In this document: in pieces, positions 60,361 to 64,000 of the stretch | Layout: the number at the start of each line of letters is the position of its first letter | Position numbering within the stretch: position 1 is the stretch's first letter | NCBI GenBank assembly: GCA_029860345.1 | Contig: JAOUBJ010000015.1 | Span: 62,001 to 126,000, forward strand | Reading direction: 5' to 3' | Origin: Candidatus Zixiibacteriota bacterium | GTDB lineage: Bacteria > Zixibacteria > MSB-5A5 > GN15 > FEB-12 | DNA length: 64,000 nucleotides | The notes under the pieces: generated by a model | Database searches by the model: none | Told to the model about the DNA's origin: nothing | Seen by the model: only the letters and a program-made list of their open reading frames with translations | Made by a program: the position numbers and the translations under genes

Positions 60361-62760
60361 ATGACGAGTGACGACAGTATCAACGGCAAGCGAAGTGATA
60401 CCGGTATTTCCGGCCGTAGAGTCATTCGCTGTTTCTTGATCAGCACAACTGTGTTGACCATAGGCGTCTTTGCCATAATACTCGATGATCCCGCTTTGAT
60501 TTCCAATCAGGCATCCATCGGCGACCGCCTGCTGGCCGGTTGGGACCGTCATCCTTCAGCCGTAACAGCTATCGCAATATGTTCAATACTGGTAGGCGTC
60601 GGCTTCAGCCGACGCCGGAAACCGCGTCTCATCTCGCAAGAGTCTCCCGATGTTCCGATCCTGGAGTCTGAGAATGCATCCAGCGAGATTACCGGCGCTG
60701 TAGAAAACAGTGCGGCGCCCTCAAACCCATCGGCAGATAACCCGGCGACGGTTACCAACCATCTCAGGCAAGACCATCACAATCGTCTGCAAGAACTGCA
60801 GAATGCTACCACCAATATTTTCGATTTATACGATCTCTCCCCGGTGCCGTTCTTTCTTATCGATACCGAGGGAGATATCTGCTCGGCCAATGATCAGGCG
60901 GCCCGCCTGCTTGGTTTCAGCAAGCGAAGACTGGTCGGAAGGCGGCTGGCCGATTTGGCTGCTGCTAAAGTATCGGGGGAGGAGGCTGCCGAGTTTATAC
61001 TGTCACGGTCGGCCACCGGCCATTCCACTCATGAACGGGAAATTGAGGTGCAGACGGTCGACCAAGAGTCAATCTGGGTCAGTTTGTCCTCCCGGCCGGT
61101 TCTTGATCGACAAGGTCACGTTCTGTTGACCGGCGTGACGGCTGTCAACATTACCGAACGCAAAACCGCGGTGTCGGCCTTGTGTGAGAGCGAGGAGCGG
61201 TTTCGAAGAACCTTTGACGAATCCCCAATCGGGGCGGCCATGGTCTCATTGGACAATCGCTTCGTTCGCGTCAATTCGGAACTTTGTCGCATCACCGGAT
61301 ATACCGAGAGTGAATTGACCGCCCTCGGTTGGGCCAACGTAGTAGACCCTGAAGACCTGGACGAGATTCTGACCGCCTCCAAAGAGCTTTTGAACGATCG
61401 CGTCGAACAGTACGCGATCGACTGTCGGCTCATGCGAAAAGATGGCGCCACGGTCTGGGTGCGGCAGTCGGTTCGTGTCATGAAGGATGCGCTGAACACG
61501 CCGGTGTACTTCCTGCCGATGATTGAAGACATCACCCTGCGCAAACAAGCCGAGGAAGAAATCCGATTCTCCGAAGAACGCTTTCGCCTGCTCTACGAAA
61601 ACGCCCCGGTGCCGTATCAGTCGCTCAATCCGGAGGGGAGACTGCTGGACGTGAACGACGCCTGGTGTCAGGCCTTTGGATATGAGGTGGAGGAAGTACT
61701 GGGTCGGCCTATGACCGAGTTTTTGACCGAGGACAGTGCCGAGAAATATCAGCACAGTTTTCCTGAATTCAAGAGAACGGGAAAGATCTCCGGCCGCGAG
61801 TTCCAAGTCGTGGGCAAAGATTCAAAAACTCGCACCGTACTGGTCGACGGACGGGCTCACTTTGACAAAGCGGGGCGGTTTGATCGTTCTCACTGTATCT
61901 TCTGGGACATCACGGACCGGAAAGAGGCCGAGGCTCAGATTCGGCAAAGCGAGCAGCTTCATCGCACCTTGGTTGAAACGATGAGCGAGGGCGTGCTTAT
62001 GCGTGATGGCGAAGGCTGCATCACCTATACCAACGAGCGAGCCTGCGATCTGCTGGGTGCTTCGCGTGAGGCGCTGATCGGTCGTCCAATTCTCGACTTT
62101 GTAGAAGGGCAGGACAAGCTCATCCTTGAAGAGAGGTTGAAATCCTCCACCGATGCCCGGCCCTATGAGTTGACCTGGAAGCGCAAAGATGGGACACACG
62201 TTACAACTGTGGTCTCGCCCGCTGAAGTAACGGCGGCCGACGGCAGCCTTAAGGCGTCGATCTCGGTGATCACCGATGTCTCACAACTCAAACGGACCGA
62301 GGCGATGCTGAAACGAACCGGTCGTACTCTGGAAACACAGCGACACCAGTTGGTAGAGAAAGACACCGCCCTGAAGCAGGTGTTCGAGCACCTCGAACAG
62401 GAGAAAGCCGCCTACCGGAAGAACATCTGTTCGGACGTCGAAATGGAACTGAAACCACTTCTGCGTCTGATTAAGTCGGCCGCGGCAGCGGAGCAAAAGC
62501 AGCGTGTCGATCAGGCGGGACGCAAACTTAAACTTTTGTTGAACCAGGATGTCAACTCTTTTGACAAGAGGTTTGCAGCCTTGACGCCCCGCGAACGCGA
62601 GGTCTGCCGGTTGATAAAAGAGGGCATGTCCTCAAAGGAGATGTCCCAGCAACTCAATCTGTCGCTCTTGACCATTCACAAACATCGTGAGAACATCAGA
62701 AACAAGCTCAATGTGAAGAACAAGAACGTCAATCTCAGTACCTACCTTCACTTTAGGTAG
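60361..62760 (+). CDS. Membrane-bound multi-PAS sensor with C-terminal LuxR-type DNA-binding domain
   Basis: The 799-residue protein has two membrane helices (about 22-41 and 66-82), a linker, four PAS domains (about 145-270, 278-395, 405-520, 530-645, each ending in a DIT-type motif such as VTAVNITERK or FWDITDRKEAE), a coiled coil (about 645-735), and a LuxR/GerE helix-turn-helix (737-799: LTPREREVCRLIKEGMSSKEMSQQLNLSLLTIHKHRENIRNKL). There is no histidine kinase or receiver domain, so it is a one-component regulator that would bind DNA while membrane-attached or after release. The ribosome site is weak. It lies downstream of the divergent sigma/CHAT operon, which it might regulate (inference). 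Confidence 0.9.
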   Translation: MTSDDSINGKRSDTGISGRRVIRCFLISTTVLTIGVFAIILDDPALISNQASIGDRLLAGWDRHPSAVTAIAICSILVGVGFSRRRKPRLISQESPDVPILESENASSEITGAVENSAAPSNPSADNPATVTNHLRQDHHNRLQELQNATTNIFDLYDLSPVPFFLIDTEGDICSANDQAARLLGFSKRRLVGRRLADLAAAKVSGEEAAEFILSRSATGHSTHEREIEVQTVDQESIWVSLSSRPVLDRQGHVLLTGVTAVNITERKTAVSALCESEERFRRTFDESPIGAAMVSLDNRFVRVNSELCRITGYTESELTALGWANVVDPEDLDEILTASKELLNDRVEQYAIDCRLMRKDGATVWVRQSVRVMKDALNTPVYFLPMIEDITLRKQAEEEIRFSEERFRLLYENAPVPYQSLNPEGRLLDVNDAWCQAFGYEVEEVLGRPMTEFLTEDSAEKYQHSFPEFKRTGKISGREFQVVGKDSKTRTVLVDGRAHFDKAGRFDRSHCIFWDITDRKEAEAQIRQSEQLHRTLVETMSEGVLMRDGEGCITYTNERACDLLGASREALIGRPILDFVEGQDKLILEERLKSSTDARPYELTWKRKDGTHVTTVVSPAEVTAADGSLKASISVITDVSQLKRTEAMLKRTGRTLETQRHQLVEKDTALKQVFEHLEQEKAAYRKNICSDVEMELKPLLRLIKSAAAAEQKQRVDQAGRKLKLLLNQDVNSFDKRFAALTPREREVCRLIKEGMSSKEMSQQLNLSLLTIHKHRENIRNKLNVKNKNVNLSTYLHFR

Positions 62761-62799
62761 ACACCTCCTCCTACGCAATTACTACGCAACAAGCCCGTA

Positions 62800-62827
62800 T
62801 TGACATATCCCCAAACGACATTAAGTT
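62800..62827 (+). promoter_or_regulatory. Possible promoter of the zinc-ribbon gene
   Basis: TTGACA (62800-62805), a 16-nt spacer and TAAGTT (62822-62827) lie about 190 nt before ATG 63018. The -35 is perfect and the -10 is poor. No other feature is seen in the gap. Confidence 0.35.
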
Positions 62828-63017
62828 GCAGCATTGGAAATGGGAGGTCGACTTCGACTCGGCTTAGGCTTGGTCGGGTCGACCTTTCGCTGAATCGTTG
62901 AACTTGGGACGGAGTGGCGACATAATCTGGGAGTGTTATCGATGACTTCAGAGAAGATGCACCACCGACATTCGATCACTCCCCCGCCGCCGTCCTGAAA
63001 ACCTTTAGAGGGGAACG

Positions 63018-63242
63018 ATGAGTGATTTCCAAACCAAGATTCTAATCTGCAAGGACTGTGGCGAGGAATTTGTTTTCACGGCCGATGCCCAACAGTATTT
63101 CTCGGAGAGAAAATTGAGTCACCTGCCAGAGTTGTGCAAACTCTGTTACCTGGCGGCGCGACGGCAACCCAAAGCGCAAAGCCGTGGGCGCCGCATACAA
63201 CCTGAAGTGAATGGCAACCTATTGAATCCGCCGCCGGGTTAG
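63018..63242 (+). CDS. Small zinc-ribbon protein
   Basis: The 74-residue protein has two Cys pairs: ICKDCGEEFVF (about 11-14) and LCKLCYLAARR (about 40-43), separated by FTADAQQYFSERKLSHLPE. This is the pattern of the probable zinc-ribbon (zf-trcl/PF13451-type) family. A basic tail (QSRGRR) follows, which could contact nucleic acid. The start is well defined by GAGGGG 5 nt before the ATG. It is monocistronic. Cellular role is unknown. Confidence 0.85.
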   Translation: MSDFQTKILICKDCGEEFVFTADAQQYFSERKLSHLPELCKLCYLAARRQPKAQSRGRRIQPEVNGNLLNPPPG

Positions 63243-63376
63243 GTGATTTCCAAACCATTTGAATTGGTAATCTAATCCTGGACAACGGGTCGGTCTGTCC
63301 GGGAGCGACTGTGTTGGATTGAGTCGGGCATGGGTCCGTGGGTTGACTTGTTCGCGGCCCGGCCAGCCAGGCAGTG

Positions 63377-64000
63377 CTAAGGGCTGTTGGGGGTGATATT
63401 GGGCTTATCCGTCAGATGAAAGTCGCTCCAAAGCCTCATCATGGTTTCTGTCTCGATCGCTTCCAGTTCCAGCACGTATTCAGTGTGCTGATAGCTGCCG
63501 AACGTTTTGCCTGCCCTCGTGATACTGCCCTGCAGGAAAACGTCGATGCCCAACGAGTCTCGCAATCGCGTGGCACTTTCTGCAGAAATCATCTCAACCT
63601 GATCCCACCGCGCGTTTCGAGGCATGAGACCCCAATTCCACGAATGCTTGAACTCCACATTGGAGCGAAAACTAAGTTCAACAGTCAAGTCGAAAATGAG
63701 TGTATTCATGTCTATCTGCTCATCGGTTTTGTCGCGAATAGGGCCTACAGTAACTACCGGTGGATGGCCCTTTGCGGCTGTGAAAGTCTGGACCCACCCA
63801 CCTTCCAAGAAGGATTTCGAGATAATGTAGGTTGCCGTTTTCGAATCACTGTAGGTCCATCGGATGCTCGAATCTGAATCGGCGCTGCTGGTGCGCGGTT
63901 TGGTGAATTTTCCATAACCTTCTTTGCTTGATCCGGTAGCGCGGAGATTCTTGAGCTCTACCGGCCAGTCCTTTAGCGGGTCCAGCAAAGCGTTGAGCTC
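63377..64000 (-). CDS. LpoB-like lipoprotein, N-terminus cut by window edge
   Basis: The frame stays open to the right edge, so at least 207 residues are seen and the start and any lipobox lie outside. The segment AATYIISKSFLEGGWVQTF-like helix, PVVTVGPIRDKTDEQIDMNTLIFDLTVELSF, IDVFLQGSITRAG, then VLELEAIETETMMRLWSD follows the LpoB/PBP-activator fold (VIVVGNIRNRSDEHID..., FLLSGSI..., LTDIETGEIVW...). The Enterobacteria homologue activates penicillin-binding protein 1B; in FCB bacteria similar genes are common lipoproteins of less certain role. The stop lies 134 bp from the convergent zinc-ribbon gene. Confidence 0.75.
   Translation of the reverse strand, partial: ELNALLDPLKDWPVELKNLRATGSSKEGYGKFTKPRTSSADSDSSIRWTYSDSKTATYIISKSFLEGGWVQTFTAAKGHPPVVTVGPIRDKTDEQIDMNTLIFDLTVELSFRSNVEFKHSWNWGLMPRNARWDQVEMISAESATRLRDSLGIDVFLQGSITRAGKTFGSYQHTEYVLELEAIETETMMRLWSDFHLTDKPNITPNSP

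Overview
The window looks like the accessory-rich chromosome of a bacterium from the FCB superphylum, most probably candidate phylum Zixibacteria or a close relative. This is inferred from sequence style. Many secreted proteins end in paired dockerin-like repeats of the form DISDLVYLVDFMFTGG, several carry a YPNPFNP...GxYFYRL...KMxLLK C-terminal sorting domain of the type IX secretion kind, and tandem outer-membrane beta-barrel genes are present. No rRNA, tRNA, CRISPR array, phage or insertion sequence was recognised. TGA serves as an ordinary stop for several genes, including those ending at 28626, 42994, 43608, 49560 and 55583.

Layout. 1-10 kb: a truncated secreted protein, a subtilisin-PKD-cohesin-dockerin protein, and a two-gene M16 peptidase operon (active plus inactive subunit). 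10-19 kb: a secreted metzincin-like protease, a divergent GlpX-like protein, a thioredoxin-fold/PKD/dockerin protein interrupted by an in-frame TGA, and a beta-barrel operon. 19-32 kb: a membrane-DUF362 fusion, a YbdG-type mechanosensitive channel, an SBBP beta-propeller protein, an EamA transporter, a membrane-anchored reductive-dehalogenase-like protein, a hypothetical protein and four beta-barrel genes. 32-37 kb: a fatty-acid/butyrate operon (thiolase, 3-hydroxyacyl-CoA dehydrogenase, two acyl-CoA dehydrogenases). 37-42 kb: an operon of three secreted proteins including a C10 (streptopain-like) protease. 42-51 kb: a DUF1598-like/CHAT-like/membrane-protein operon divergent from an ECF sigma factor and a Ser/Thr kinase-TPR gene, then a secreted protein with a near-consensus promoter. 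52-59.5 kb: an operon of ECF sigma factor, small basic-tailed protein, TPR-CHAT protease and secreted subtilisin. 60-64 kb: a PAS-LuxR regulator, a zinc-ribbon protein and a partial LpoB-like protein.

Two signals stand out. (1) The TGA at 16738-16740 falls exactly where the first active-site Cys of a thioredoxin-fold CxxC motif belongs (U-G-S-C). It is followed 12 nt later by a perfect 8-bp hairpin with a GGU loop, as expected of a bacterial SECIS element, so the gene is a strong candidate for a new secreted selenoprotein. (2) The sigma/small protein/TPR-CHAT/subtilisin operon has the same kinds of parts as the protease-sigma output arm of type III-E CRISPR (Craspase), but no CRISPR is present. 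A second CHAT-like cluster with its own neighbouring ECF sigma factor lies 10 kb away.

Intergenic regions are packed with several families of dispersed palindromic repeats. Copies of one family are inserted in frame inside a coding sequence.
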